DNA from: Candidatus Cloacimonadota bacterium
Lineage (GTDB): Bacteria > Cloacimonadota > Cloacimonadia > Cloacimonadales > WRIO01
Assembly: GCA_020532185.1 (NCBI GenBank)
Contig: JAJBBH010000103.1
Location: forward strand, 1 to 43,451
Length of the DNA stretch: 43,451 bases
Direction of reading: 5' to 3'
This document shows positions 16,499 to 25,889 of this stretch, one piece after another; within the stretch, counting starts at the first letter, position 1, and each line of letters begins with the position of its first letter. Made by a program: the position numbers and the translations under genes. The notes beneath the pieces were generated by a model. The model searched no databases and was not told where the DNA came from. It worked only from the letters and a program-made list of their open reading frames with translations.

Positions 16499-17185
16499 AT
16501 GATTGATAATTATATTATGAAATACCCATTACATCACGCTTTACAAGAACAAAAGTTTGAAAAAGTAAAAGAAGCTATTAATGCTGACAATATTAATGAA
16601 CCAGATGATGCTGGAAACACATTTTTGCATTTGAGTGCACAAAAAGGCTATACTGATATGGCAAAGTTTCTCATTGAAAAAGGTGCCAATGTAAATGCAA
16701 GAAGTCAAAATCAATATACACCGCTCAATGATTCATCTTATTATGGACACTTTGAGATAGTAAAACTGCTTGTTCAAAATGGTGCTGATGTCAATGCAAC
16801 TTTTGAATGGGGTCAGTCTATTCTTCATGCTGCTGCATATCAAGGTCATTATGAAATAGCAAAATACCTGATTGAAAATGGTGCCATTATCAATTCAGCA
16901 CGCATAGACAATACATCCGCCCTTCACAAAGCAGTTATGAAAGGCAGTCTTGAAACTGTTGAGTTGCTTATTAAATCTGGAGCAGACGTCAATCAAAAAA
17001 CAGACAGTGGAAAGACACCTCTGCACATTGCTGTCAACTCAGGGCGTATTGATTATCTTGAACTGTTAATTAATGCAGGCGGAGATATTCATGCAAAAAC
17101 AAATGACAATGAAACTATTCTTGATATTGCCAAAGACAATCAAAATGAGAACATGATAGAATATGTTTCAAAGCTTTTTTTATAA
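16499..17185 (+). CDS. Ankyrin-repeat protein
   Basis: A 228-residue protein made almost entirely of about six to seven 33-residue ankyrin repeats. Recurring motifs are TPLH or its variants, a GH/GS turn, and LLI..GADVN at the end of each unit (clear at about 38-204). There is no signal peptide or membrane helix, so it is probably a cytoplasmic protein-binding scaffold. The start is fixed by GGAGG 6 bases upstream. It is the first gene of a five-gene run with a glycosyltransferase and transporters, 9 bases before the next start. The partner is unknown. Confidence 0.9.
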   Translation: MIDNYIMKYPLHHALQEQKFEKVKEAINADNINEPDDAGNTFLHLSAQKGYTDMAKFLIEKGANVNARSQNQYTPLNDSSYYGHFEIVKLLVQNGADVNATFEWGQSILHAAAYQGHYEIAKYLIENGAIINSARIDNTSALHKAVMKGSLETVELLIKSGADVNQKTDSGKTPLHIAVNSGRIDYLELLINAGGDIHAKTNDNETILDIAKDNQNENMIEYVSKLFL

Positions 17186-17194
17186 AATAGCTAT

Positions 17195-18076
17195 ATGGCT
17201 GATGCTCTAATTAGTATTATTTGCCCATATTACAATAGGCAGGAATATATTGAATTCTCTATCAAATCAATATTAGAACAAACTTATAAAAATATCGATA
17301 TCTTATTGGTTAATGATGGCTCAACTGACGATTCAAGACACATTGCACACAGCTTTAAAGACAACAGGATAACACATTTAGATATCAATCATCAAGGTTG
17401 CTGGAAAGCTAAAAATCAAGGCATAAAAAAAGCCAAAGGTGAGCTGATTTGCTTTATTGATTCTGACGATTTTATAAGCCAAGACTATCTTAATATCGCT
17501 ATAAAAACAATAAATAAAAACCCTGATTTTGACTACTATTATCCAGGCTCATTGACAATAGCAAATGAAGATGGAAGTAAAACTGGCTCTATTTGGCGTT
17601 ATATAGACTATCCCAACAATAAAAGACATAATCTAATCTATCTATACTATCACAATCTAATTGGTGGGATTCCTCATGCTGGAGCACTCATAAGAAAACA
17701 TGTTTTTGCTGACAAACTATACGATGATAGCCTTATTAATCTCGCTGACACAGTATTTGTTGTTAAAAATGCCTTAAACATTAAGTTTTTCTTATTAAAA
17801 GAGCATGGTCAATACTTTAACAGGCAGCATCAAAGTCAAACCAATAAGAACACAAAAGCTCGATGCAAAGCTTTTTCTGAACTTATTTATTATATATGGG
17901 AGAATTACCCTGCAAAGTATTATCTACCAGATATATCAGACAAAATTGAGGTAGCTGACAATGTCGTGCAAAGACTTATGAGTTTACAAAACGAATATGG
18001 GAATATTTGCGACTATTATGCTCAATCTGCTCAAAAAATACTAACATGGATTAGGCAATCAACTCACAGCTTATAA
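17195..18076 (+). CDS. Family 2 glycosyltransferase
   Basis: A 293-residue enzyme with a GT-A fold that transfers a sugar from a nucleotide-sugar donor. The N-terminal strand and turn ISIICPYYNRQEY, the NDGSTDD nucleotide-binding motif (40-46) and the DSDD metal site (89-92) are all present. There are no membrane helices, so it acts in the cytoplasm or at the inner membrane face. The C-terminal 190 residues are divergent and do not reveal the acceptor. The ribosome site is weak. It sits between the ankyrin gene and the sugar-type permeases, which suggests co-expression but no specific pathway. Confidence 0.88.
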   Translation: MADALISIICPYYNRQEYIEFSIKSILEQTYKNIDILLVNDGSTDDSRHIAHSFKDNRITHLDINHQGCWKAKNQGIKKAKGELICFIDSDDFISQDYLNIAIKTINKNPDFDYYYPGSLTIANEDGSKTGSIWRYIDYPNNKRHNLIYLYYHNLIGGIPHAGALIRKHVFADKLYDDSLINLADTVFVVKNALNIKFFLLKEHGQYFNRQHQSQTNKNTKARCKAFSELIYYIWENYPAKYYLPDISDKIEVADNVVQRLMSLQNEYGNICDYYAQSAQKILTWIRQSTHSL

Positions 18077-18086
18077 AGGAGAAATA

Positions 18087-19031
18087 TTGCGTAAGTTTTT
18101 AAACAAATCAAGGGCTTGGCTTTACATTTTACCCGCTTTATTTATCATAATATTGTTTAGATTTATACCTATTCTTGGCTCTTTTATAATAAGCTTTTTT
18201 GAATGGACTATTACTGGTCCTGGCAAGTTTATCGGTATTGCCAACTATCAAAGGCTAATAAACGACCCAGAGTTCTGGAAATCGCTGCTCAATACATTCT
18301 ATTTGGTAATTTTTGTTGTACCGATGACGATAGTCTTTTCCTTGTTTTTTGCCACATTACTTGATAATATTAAAGCTTTAAAGAGCTTTTTTAGAACTGT
18401 GTATTTTATTCCATTTGTTACTTCATTAGTCTCTTTATCAATTATATGGAAGATTATATTCAATCAGCAAACAGGTTTAGCAAACACATTCCTCAAATAC
18501 ATTGGCTTCAAACCTTTAAAATGGCTTGCAGAAAGCAAAGGAATATTTATTCTACTATTTGAACCTCTTGGTATTAATCTACCTAATTGGGCAGGAGGAC
18601 CATCATTAGCTCTATTTGCTATCATAATAGTAACAGTATGGCGAAGCATAGGTTACAATGTTGTCATCTATCTTGCGGGACTGCAAAACATCTCAAAAAG
18701 CTTTTATGAGGCGGCAGAACTCGATGGTGCTGGCAAAGCAAAACAATTCTTTAATATAACTTTACCGCTTATCTCACCAACTACATATTATGTCTTAATG
18801 ATGACCACTATCACCACATTCCAGGTCTTCTCTCAGGTTTATTTAATGACTGGACCGCCAATTGGCGGACCTGATGGCTCCACAAAGGTAATAGTCTATT
18901 ATATATTTGAAAAAGGCTTTGAGCTCCAAGACTTAAGCTATGCAAGTGCAATAGCCCTCGTACTTTTTGCAATCATACTCTGCCTTACAATGCTGCAAAA
19001 GCACTTTGAAAAAAAGCACGTGCATTATTGA
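18087..19031 (+). CDS. Sugar-type ABC permease (MalF/UgpA class)
   Basis: A 314-residue inner-membrane protein with six predicted helices and the EAA loop EAAELDGAGKAKQFF, which docks onto an ABC ATPase. The pattern matches CUT1 carbohydrate permeases. The start is TTG, set by AAAGGAG 5 bases upstream, 10 bases after the glycosyltransferase stop. It is followed 10 bases later by its partner permease. No substrate-binding protein or ATPase gene is adjacent, although CUT1 systems need both. Confidence 0.87.
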   Translation: MRKFLNKSRAWLYILPALFIIILFRFIPILGSFIISFFEWTITGPGKFIGIANYQRLINDPEFWKSLLNTFYLVIFVVPMTIVFSLFFATLLDNIKALKSFFRTVYFIPFVTSLVSLSIIWKIIFNQQTGLANTFLKYIGFKPLKWLAESKGIFILLFEPLGINLPNWAGGPSLALFAIIIVTVWRSIGYNVVIYLAGLQNISKSFYEAAELDGAGKAKQFFNITLPLISPTTYYVLMMTTITTFQVFSQVYLMTGPPIGGPDGSTKVIVYYIFEKGFELQDLSYASAIALVLFAIILCLTMLQKHFEKKHVHY

Positions 19032-19041
19032 GGAGCCTATC

Positions 19042-20016
19042 ATGTTTAAAAAAACTATTATTTATACAATGCTTATTATCTGTGGATTAGTTATGGTGGT
19101 TCCATTTGTCTGGATGATTGGTGTTTCACTGCGTTCACAACTTGAAATTAATCAGGGAAGCTCGGGCTTTAATCCTGTTGTAAACTATCAGTCATACATG
19201 TACGATGGCAACGAATATCAAGTATCTATTGTAATGAGCAAAGGCGACAGCACAGTCATCAACCTTATCAATGATAAAAGCAAAATTGTTCATTCATATC
19301 TTACAGTCTTGACTGAAGATATAAAAGATGTCAAAAAAGTTAAGTTTCACTGGACTAATTACCAAGAAGCATTTCGTAAAGTACCATTTAACCGATATTT
19401 CCTCAACACAATATTTATCGCTTTAATGGTGTTATTTGGAGTGCTTATTACCTCTGCCCTATCTGCATATGCTTTTGCTCGCATGCACTTCTTTGGCAAA
19501 GATTTTCTGTTTTACTTTCTCATCAGCATGATGATGGTGCCAGAACCTATCTTCATTATACCCTCATATATTTTACTCAATAAACTCGGCTGGATAAACA
19601 CTTATTATGCTTTGATAATTCCATGGATTGCAAATATATTCACGATTTTTTTAATGAGACAACACTTCAAAACAATACCGCAGGACTTGCTTGACGCTGC
19701 CGCAATTGATGGCTGTAGCCCCTTTAAGATACTTTATTCTATCATATTACCGCTATCAAAGCCGATTATTGCAACTGCCTCTGTTTTCTCAATTATTGGC
19801 TCTTGGAATAGCTTTATGTGGCCCCTTGTAATGACAAATAGCCCTGAACTCCGTGTATTGCAAGTTGGACTGAGCTACTTTTCTCAAGAGGCAAGTTCAC
19901 AAACAACTCTGCTGATGGCTGCTTCCTCTTTTAGTATTCTACCGCTCATTGTAATATTCTTATTCGCTCAAAAGAGTATTATTGAAAGTTACACCTCATC
20001 TGGAATGAAGGAATAA
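19042..20016 (+). CDS. Sugar-type ABC permease (MalG/UgpE class) with enlarged periplasmic loop
   Basis: A 324-residue inner-membrane protein, partner of the preceding permease, with the EAA loop LLDAAAIDGCSPF. The segment between helix 1 and helix 2 is about 85 residues and hydrophilic, longer than in typical MalG-type permeases. It might contribute to substrate capture or contact a binding protein. The start is set by AGGAG 6 bases upstream. An in-frame extension back to 18967 lies inside the upstream gene and lacks a ribosome site. The stop directly abuts the next start. Confidence 0.87.
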   Translation: MFKKTIIYTMLIICGLVMVVPFVWMIGVSLRSQLEINQGSSGFNPVVNYQSYMYDGNEYQVSIVMSKGDSTVINLINDKSKIVHSYLTVLTEDIKDVKKVKFHWTNYQEAFRKVPFNRYFLNTIFIALMVLFGVLITSALSAYAFARMHFFGKDFLFYFLISMMMVPEPIFIIPSYILLNKLGWINTYYALIIPWIANIFTIFLMRQHFKTIPQDLLDAAAIDGCSPFKILYSIILPLSKPIIATASVFSIIGSWNSFMWPLVMTNSPELRVLQVGLSYFSQEASSQTTLLMAASSFSILPLIVIFLFAQKSIIESYTSSGMKE

Positions 20017-20943
20017 ATGAAAAAAAACAGTATTCTTCCACATATTATAGCAATTTGTATTGCAGCCAGCTTATGGGGCGTAGATGGCGTTATTCTTACA
20101 CCAAAACTATACCAGCTGGACGTCTCATTTGTCGTATTTATCATACATTTCATACCCTTTGTTCTGATGAGCATATTCTTGTTCAAAGAGTATGAAAAGT
20201 TAAAGTATTTTACCAAACAAGACTTTTTCCTATTTACTTTATTAGCCATTGCAGGCGGCTCTTTAGGCACATTATCAATAGTCAAGGCATTGTTTTTGGT
20301 AAACTTTCAAAAGCTCACTATTGTCGTACTATTACAAAAACTTCAACCTGTCTTTGCTATCACGCTCTCAATAATATTTTTAAAAGAAAAAGTAAATATA
20401 CGCTTTATCATTTGGGCATCAGTTGCCGTAATTGCCGCATATATTATGGCTTTTGGTTTTGAACTACCCGAAGCAGATTTCTCAAACAATGCGATAAAAG
20501 CCTATTTATACGCTGCTGCAGCTGCATTATTCTTCGCATCTGGCACTGTTATCAGCAGAAAAATTGCCACCAGACATTCTTTTCATACTGCCACTTTTTA
20601 TCGATATGGGTTTACTACACTATTCATGCTTTTAATTGTCTCTTCTTTTGGCACAATTACAAATATCACACAAGCAACTTTCAACAATTGGATTGTAATA
20701 GTAATTATATCTTTGACTGTTGGCTCTGGTGCTATTTTCTTATATTACTTTGGAATGCTTAAAGTAAAAGCCAGTGTAGCAACAATTTGTGAGCTGTTTT
20801 TTCCATTAACTGCTGTCATTTTAGACTTAATATTACATGGCAATCAACTGACTATTATTCAATGGTTTGCAACGGCTTTATTGATAATAAGCATATTGGC
20901 TATTACAAAAAGTAATGTTACAAAAGAAACTAAACTTCTTTAA
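20017..20943 (+). CDS. EamA/DMT-family transporter
   Basis: A 308-residue membrane protein with about ten hydrophobic helices in two repeated halves, as in EamA-type drug/metabolite transporters. The first half has the ASLWG..G turn typical of the family. It probably exports or exchanges small metabolites such as amino acids or nucleosides; the substrate cannot be told. The ATG follows the permease stop with no gap. The 3' end overlaps the convergent tsaD gene by 14 bases, so no terminator fits between them. Confidence 0.85.
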   Translation: MKKNSILPHIIAICIAASLWGVDGVILTPKLYQLDVSFVVFIIHFIPFVLMSIFLFKEYEKLKYFTKQDFFLFTLLAIAGGSLGTLSIVKALFLVNFQKLTIVVLLQKLQPVFAITLSIIFLKEKVNIRFIIWASVAVIAAYIMAFGFELPEADFSNNAIKAYLYAAAAALFFASGTVISRKIATRHSFHTATFYRYGFTTLFMLLIVSSFGTITNITQATFNNWIVIVIISLTVGSGAIFLYYFGMLKVKASVATICELFFPLTAVILDLILHGNQLTIIQWFATALLIISILAITKSNVTKETKLL

Positions 20944-21946
20944 TTCCTTTTGTTGAAAAAGCATTTAAATCAAGATTTGCAAACTCCTGTGCATGGTATT
21001 TTCTGACAGCTGCAGCACCAATCATAGCAGCATTATCCATACATAAGCTTAATGGAGGAAAGTAAATATCCGCATTGAGCTTTTTGTTTGCCTTCAACAT
21101 TTGCTGACGTAAATAGCTATTGGCAGATACACCTCCCGCCACAATAATCTTATCAAATTCATGCTTTGTTGCATAAGCTATTGTCTTTTTAACCAAAATA
21201 TTCACAATAGCGTGTTGAACTGAAGCCACGATATCATTAAGATTATCAGTGATATACTCATCACTCTGCTTTGCTAAATACTGCATAACTGACGTCTTTA
21301 AACCACTAAAACTGAAGTAATAATTATCTTTTTTATCCAAAGCTTGTGGAAACTTATAAAAGTTAGGATTACCAAGTTTTGCTAATTTATCTATCATAGG
21401 TCCACCTGGATAGCCAAGCCCCAGTATTTTTGCTATTTTATCAAATGCCTCGCCTGCAGCATCATCTATAGTATGACCAACTATTCTAAATTTTGACTCT
21501 GTTTCAAACTCCACAAGCTCTGTATGCCCACCAGAAATAACCAGAGCCAACCAGGGAGCTTGCAAATCAGGGTTTTTTATCTTATTGGAAAAAACATGTC
21601 CCAACATATGATTTACCGCTATTAAAGGTATATCTAAAGACCAGGCTAATCCTTTTGCAAATGACACTCCAACAAGCAAAGAGCCTATCAAACCAGGATT
21701 TACAGAAACTGCTATTGCTGCTATATCTTGCAAAGATACTTTTGCCTCTTGCAATGCCATATCCATACAATAGCTTATGTTTTGCAAATGCAGTCTTGAG
21801 GCAAGTTCGGGCACCACCCCACCAAATTCGTTGTGTGCTAATTGTGATGATATCACATTTGCATACACTTGATAGTTTGTATCAATAATGGCTACAGATG
21901 TGTCGTCACATGAGCTTTCTATTGCCAAAAGCAATGACTTTGTCAT
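20930..21946 (-). CDS. tsaD: tRNA N6-adenosine threonylcarbamoyltransferase TsaD
   Basis: A 338-residue cytoplasmic enzyme that, with TsaB and TsaE, transfers threonylcarbamoyl to A37 of ANN-decoding tRNAs. It has the N-terminal IESSCDDTS phosphate motif and the metal-binding HMLGH motif (His113, His117). GGHTEL and the GGVSANSYLR motif of the ASKHA fold are also present. Length is normal for the family. The ATG overlaps the stop of the YbbR-like gene (ATGA), so it is the third gene of a three-gene unit. tsaB and tsaE are not in the window. Confidence 0.97.
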   Translation of the reverse strand: MTKSLLLAIESSCDDTSVAIIDTNYQVYANVISSQLAHNEFGGVVPELASRLHLQNISYCMDMALQEAKVSLQDIAAIAVSVNPGLIGSLLVGVSFAKGLAWSLDIPLIAVNHMLGHVFSNKIKNPDLQAPWLALVISGGHTELVEFETESKFRIVGHTIDDAAGEAFDKIAKILGLGYPGGPMIDKLAKLGNPNFYKFPQALDKKDNYYFSFSGLKTSVMQYLAKQSDEYITDNLNDIVASVQHAIVNILVKKTIAYATKHEFDKIIVAGGVSANSYLRQQMLKANKKLNADIYFPPLSLCMDNAAMIGAAAVRKYHAQEFANLDLNAFSTKGIKEV

Positions 21947-22824
21947 ATGTCTTCCTTTGCCTTTAAGATTACTGTTCGAGGTGTAAAATCTATTATGTCA
22001 ACATTTGTATGGTTAAGCAAACGTACTTCCACAACACTATTCAATCTATTTACTCTCGCTTGTATATCACTCGACTTTATTGTCTCGATAATATCTTTAT
22101 TCCCTTCAATCATGACTGTTACAGAGCTTGGAAACATAACAATATTGTTGTCAGGATTATCTATTTCTATATTTACAAATGTTTTTGTGGTCAATGGTTG
22201 CTCGTTTTTGACAAAGCTCAAATGAGGAGGAATTACCAAAACTTTACTGGTGCCCATTTCAAACCTAACTTTCTTATTCCCTTTAATCATAGCAACACTT
22301 ATTGGCTCAGTTGTAGCATGTTCAATGTTTCGAATATCTGCAACAGGACCAGACAATAAGATACTTTTTTCGCTTAATTCTAATTGCTGAGCAGCAAAAT
22401 ATTCTTTTGCCTCAATTGAATCGAAATCAATATGAACAGTTACTGTTTTCTGTACAATACGTTCGGCAATAATATTTATTCTATCAACTTCCTCAAGCAG
22501 TGCGAACTTTAGATTATTATATCTACGCAAAAATGGAATGATTTTCTCTTCTGCTAATGCATTACGCCCTACCATCATAACAGAAGCATCATAGTCAATA
22601 TGTGGGTTTGATAAATAATAAGATAAGACATCAATACCTGCACCATATACTTGAAGCTTTAACTTGATTATCTCTGACTTATCCACATATAAATTCTCTG
22701 GTACATTGATTATTCTTAAAGGAATATTCATAGTGATGCTCTGCTCTTTTAATAGATTGAGCTGCACCCATATAATAAGGGCAATTACCACTGCCAAAAT
22801 TTTAAAACCAAGATTATTTTTCAT
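21943..22824 (-). CDS. YbbR-domain membrane-anchored protein
   Basis: A 293-residue protein with one N-terminal transmembrane helix (about 5-21), followed by repeated YbbR-like beta-rich modules outside the membrane. The start of module 1 reads PLRIINVPENL, and later modules contain LSGPVADI and VTVMIEG. In Firmicutes the YbbR protein CdaR regulates a diadenylate cyclase; no cdaA is adjacent here. It overlaps tsaD by 4 bases and follows the outer-membrane protein gene by 10 bases. The domain call is good; the role is open. Confidence 0.8.
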   Translation of the reverse strand: MKNNLGFKILAVVIALIIWVQLNLLKEQSITMNIPLRIINVPENLYVDKSEIIKLKLQVYGAGIDVLSYYLSNPHIDYDASVMMVGRNALAEEKIIPFLRRYNNLKFALLEEVDRINIIAERIVQKTVTVHIDFDSIEAKEYFAAQQLELSEKSILLSGPVADIRNIEHATTEPISVAMIKGNKKVRFEMGTSKVLVIPPHLSFVKNEQPLTTKTFVNIEIDNPDNNIVMFPSSVTVMIEGNKDIIETIKSSDIQARVNRLNSVVEVRLLNHTNVDIIDFTPRTVILKAKEDI

Positions 22825-22834
22825 AAATGCTCCT

Positions 22835-25800
22835 CTAAAATTCTTGATTTATGCTAAAATAGTATGACGGCTTTCCATGCTTTACTAAATTTGTGTTCCA
22901 AGCGATATCAAGCCTTAATATAAAATACCCAATATTCATGCGAGGACCAAAGCCAAAGCCCAAGTTCAAGTCTTTCAGTTTTCCATTACTGATGCCTTGA
23001 AAACTGTCTCCTTTATCCCAGACAGAGCCTAAATCAGTAAATATAGCTCCTCTTATATCGCCAATCGTTATAGGCAAAGGAAAGCCAAGCTTCAGATAAT
23101 CAACAAATGGATAGCGCAGTTCTAAAGTATTCATTACTTTTGTATCACCTATTTTATCATTATTATTGCCTCTGATGCCATTAAACCCAAGCAAATTAAA
23201 CTTTTGAGGGTTATCTCCATAACTATGACCAATGATTGTTCTGTTTGCCAAAGAGAAACGCTCAGACAAGGCTTTATAAAAACGCAAATCAGCATAATGT
23301 GTCACAAATTCATAGTTTTCTTTTGCAAAATTCTTTTTAAATAAATAAAATGCTCTTATACCTGATGCTGGTCCTGTGCTGCTATAAAGTGCATTATCAT
23401 ATACAAATGATATGGTTGGAGAGTAATTCATGATGCTTTTCTTATCAAGGTTTATCCAATATTGCCCAGCATTATTCCATCGAGCCCAATCTTCTTGATA
23501 TTCATAAACAGATTGCTCTAAATCAACCCTAAAATACTTACTAACTGGATATCTCAATAAAAAATAAGACCCTAATTGTCTCTCTATTAGGCGATAATAC
23601 AAGTCATTTTGGCGGTCATAATAAATTGCATCATCACTTGTTTTATAAACAGCCAAGCCATAGTCGATACGATATGGCAAATAAAGATAAGAGAAAATGA
23701 AGTTTGAGTCTTTTAAATCACCATTCAGCTCTGCATTTATACCCAATGCATGATTTCCCATCAAGTCTGTCAATCCAAGCTGTACAACGCCTATTGTGCC
23801 ATATGACGAAGAATATGCCATACCACCCCAAAAGCTGTCTATTTTTAGCTTTGGTTGATATTTCTTTATCAATGGGGAATAATAATTTGTGCTATCTGGT
23901 CTCTCTTCTATTTTTGCTATTGCCTCGATATTTCTCATACGATAATAATCTAAGCTATCTCTATCAACTCTGTGGTAATTTATTTCTTTTTTGTACTTTG
24001 TTTTCTCTTTTGCTTTGATAGAGGGCATTTTTCCATAAAGCTCAAAGCCTTGTATATTAAATTGATTATAAAAATCATCTACAAAATTGCATTGCTTGAT
24101 AGGCTCGGCATCTTTATACTCCAAAAAACTAAACGGTTTATTTAATACATATAAGTCCCATGCACCATTACTAAAGCATGAAAAAACAAGCATATCATCA
24201 TCGTGAGATAAATCTGCATCATAAACACCAGAATAAAACTTGTCCAAAGATGCCTGCGTGCTATTCTGGATATTAAACAGTTTGAAGTTACTTATTCCAC
24301 CCTCTTCAGAAACATAAAGTATCTCGTCATCTTTTGACGTCCAGACTGGGAAACTGCAGTTAGCATCACTAAAAGTAAGCTGCCAAAAACTTTCGTCTTC
24401 AAGGTCGTATAAAAAGATATTTTTATTTAGCTTTGAAAATATATGTTCATAACGTGATTGCTCTTTAAAAGACCTTTCCGAACTAAATACAATCTTTGCC
24501 CCATCATTAGACCAGCGTGGCTGCGAATCCTCATAATAATCATTTGTTATCTGCGTCAGAGACTTGTCAGATAGATTGTATATATAAAGATTATTCTTAT
24601 TGTTTTCTTGCCCAGAAAACACTATTCTTTCCCCTGTTTTATCGACATCTATCTCATATATTGCATCAAACTGCTCTAAGAAAATACTCGATTTTACTTT
24701 CTTTTTCTTTGTATCAAAAATATATATTCGGTCACCATCTGTTGTTTTTGCGACAAAGGCAATATCTTTCCCATTTGGGAAAAAGCTGATATTACTGCGT
24801 TGAAAGTGAAACTCTTCAAAGCGTGCATCAAGCTCGCCTTGCATCAGGCGTTTTGGTCGTTTTTTGCTATCATATGATGAGACTTCCCAGATACCAGTTC
24901 GCGACATCTTATTTGAAAAGAATAAGACTTTATCAGTGCTTGGTGTAAAGCGTGGAGAGTAATTCATATTGGCTTTAAAATCTTCGAATTTTGTTAGCCT
25001 ATCTGCTTTTTCTAAGGGCAGTGTATGTTCTTGAACTATATAGAAATACTTTCTTTTTAGATATAAATGAAATCTCTTTTCCAAATCTTCAAACTTTTGA
25101 CCAAACATTCTCTGGCAAGCAGTATCTATATCGCTTGATATTCTCAATTGATAAAAGAACCTTGCAGGCATTTCTTCTTCATATTCTTCGCCAAGCCAAG
25201 TCAAAAATGCCTCGCCAAGCCTATATGCGTAATAGCCTGAAATATAACTAATTGGATAAAGCTTATCATTTAAAACCAAGTCCAAAACAAACATATTATT
25301 ATAAACATCTTCTCCACCAATAGAAAGATATTCGGGCAGTCCTTCAGAAAACCAAAATGGCAACATACCAAAACTGGAATCAAAAAGAGGGTTCAACAAG
25401 AAATTGCCTGTTATATCGTTTACATAGGCGTGAGTTAGCTCGTGTATCAATACTTCTTCAAACTTCTTATAACTGCCATCAAAAGGCACAACAACCCTGT
25501 TTCTAATGCTTTCAGTAAAACCGCCAACCCCCTCAGAAAGCAATGGATAAATAATATTTGTCGTTTGAAATTCTTGTTTTGACTGGTAAATTATTATTGG
25601 TATTCTGCGTTGCAATGGAGTCTTAAAATAGGAGTTTAAATGATAAAAGGCATTCTCAGCAATATAGGCTATTGTCTCGCCAAAAACATCATCCTCTTTG
25701 GCATAGTGTATATCAAAGTGCTTGGTCTCTATTACTTTCCAATCGATTTTGCTTTTTTGAACTTTATTTTGCCCATAACTATAAGCACTTAGATTTATTG

Positions 25801-25840
25801 CTAATAAAAACAACAACGCTAAAAACAATATTCTTTTCAT
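22835..25840 (-). CDS. Outer-membrane protein fusing a gluzincin peptidase-like domain, a TolB-like propeller and a beta barrel
   Basis: A 1001-residue exported protein in three parts. After a signal peptide (about 1-19) comes a peptidase-MA-like domain with a zinc site HELTH (133-137) and a downstream WFSEGLPEY motif (Glu166 or Glu170 as likely third ligand). Residues about 280-600 carry repeated WD40-like or TolB propeller units (PRFTPSTDKVLF, PRWSNDGAKIVF, PVWTSKDDEILY). The rest is beta-rich and ends like a BamA/TamA-type barrel: a GIRGNN motif, alternating aromatic strands, and a C-terminal Phe. It should sit in the outer membrane with the other domains in the periplasm, or possibly on the surface. 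It leads the unit with the YbbR-like gene and tsaD. Confidence 0.8.
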   Translation of the reverse strand: MKRILFLALLFLLAINLSAYSYGQNKVQKSKIDWKVIETKHFDIHYAKEDDVFGETIAYIAENAFYHLNSYFKTPLQRRIPIIIYQSKQEFQTTNIIYPLLSEGVGGFTESIRNRVVVPFDGSYKKFEEVLIHELTHAYVNDITGNFLLNPLFDSSFGMLPFWFSEGLPEYLSIGGEDVYNNMFVLDLVLNDKLYPISYISGYYAYRLGEAFLTWLGEEYEEEMPARFFYQLRISSDIDTACQRMFGQKFEDLEKRFHLYLKRKYFYIVQEHTLPLEKADRLTKFEDFKANMNYSPRFTPSTDKVLFFSNKMSRTGIWEVSSYDSKKRPKRLMQGELDARFEEFHFQRSNISFFPNGKDIAFVAKTTDGDRIYIFDTKKKKVKSSIFLEQFDAIYEIDVDKTGERIVFSGQENNKNNLYIYNLSDKSLTQITNDYYEDSQPRWSNDGAKIVFSSERSFKEQSRYEHIFSKLNKNIFLYDLEDESFWQLTFSDANCSFPVWTSKDDEILYVSEEGGISNFKLFNIQNSTQASLDKFYSGVYDADLSHDDDMLVFSCFSNGAWDLYVLNKPFSFLEYKDAEPIKQCNFVDDFYNQFNIQGFELYGKMPSIKAKEKTKYKKEINYHRVDRDSLDYYRMRNIEAIAKIEERPDSTNYYSPLIKKYQPKLKIDSFWGGMAYSSSYGTIGVVQLGLTDLMGNHALGINAELNGDLKDSNFIFSYLYLPYRIDYGLAVYKTSDDAIYYDRQNDLYYRLIERQLGSYFLLRYPVSKYFRVDLEQSVYEYQEDWARWNNAGQYWINLDKKSIMNYSPTISFVYDNALYSSTGPASGIRAFYLFKKNFAKENYEFVTHYADLRFYKALSERFSLANRTIIGHSYGDNPQKFNLLGFNGIRGNNNDKIGDTKVMNTLELRYPFVDYLKLGFPLPITIGDIRGAIFTDLGSVWDKGDSFQGISNGKLKDLNLGFGFGPRMNIGYFILRLDIAWNTNLVKHGKPSYYFSINQEF

Positions 25841-25855
25841 TTACATCCTTAATCC

Positions 25856-25889
25856 AGATTAATCATTATACATAAAACAAGATTAATCT
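25856..25889. promoter_or_regulatory. Paired AGATTAATCT palindromes around a -10 element
   Basis: AGATTAATCA (25856-25865) and the perfect palindrome AGATTAATCT (25880-25889) have centres 24 bases apart. Between them, on the minus strand, lies TATAAT (25865-25870), a good -10 for the outer-membrane protein gene. A -35 here is weak, which would suit an activator-dependent or repressed promoter. An alternative promoter with TTGACT lies further upstream. Confidence 0.4.

Noticed and set aside
18967-19041. N-terminal extension of the second sugar permease
   Set aside because: It lies inside the upstream gene, lacks a ribosome site, and the internal ATG with AGGAG begins at the usual helix 1.
20930-20943. 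Frameshift or misassembly at the EamA/tsaD overlap
   Set aside because: Both proteins have natural C-termini and normal lengths, so the 14-base convergent overlap is probably real.
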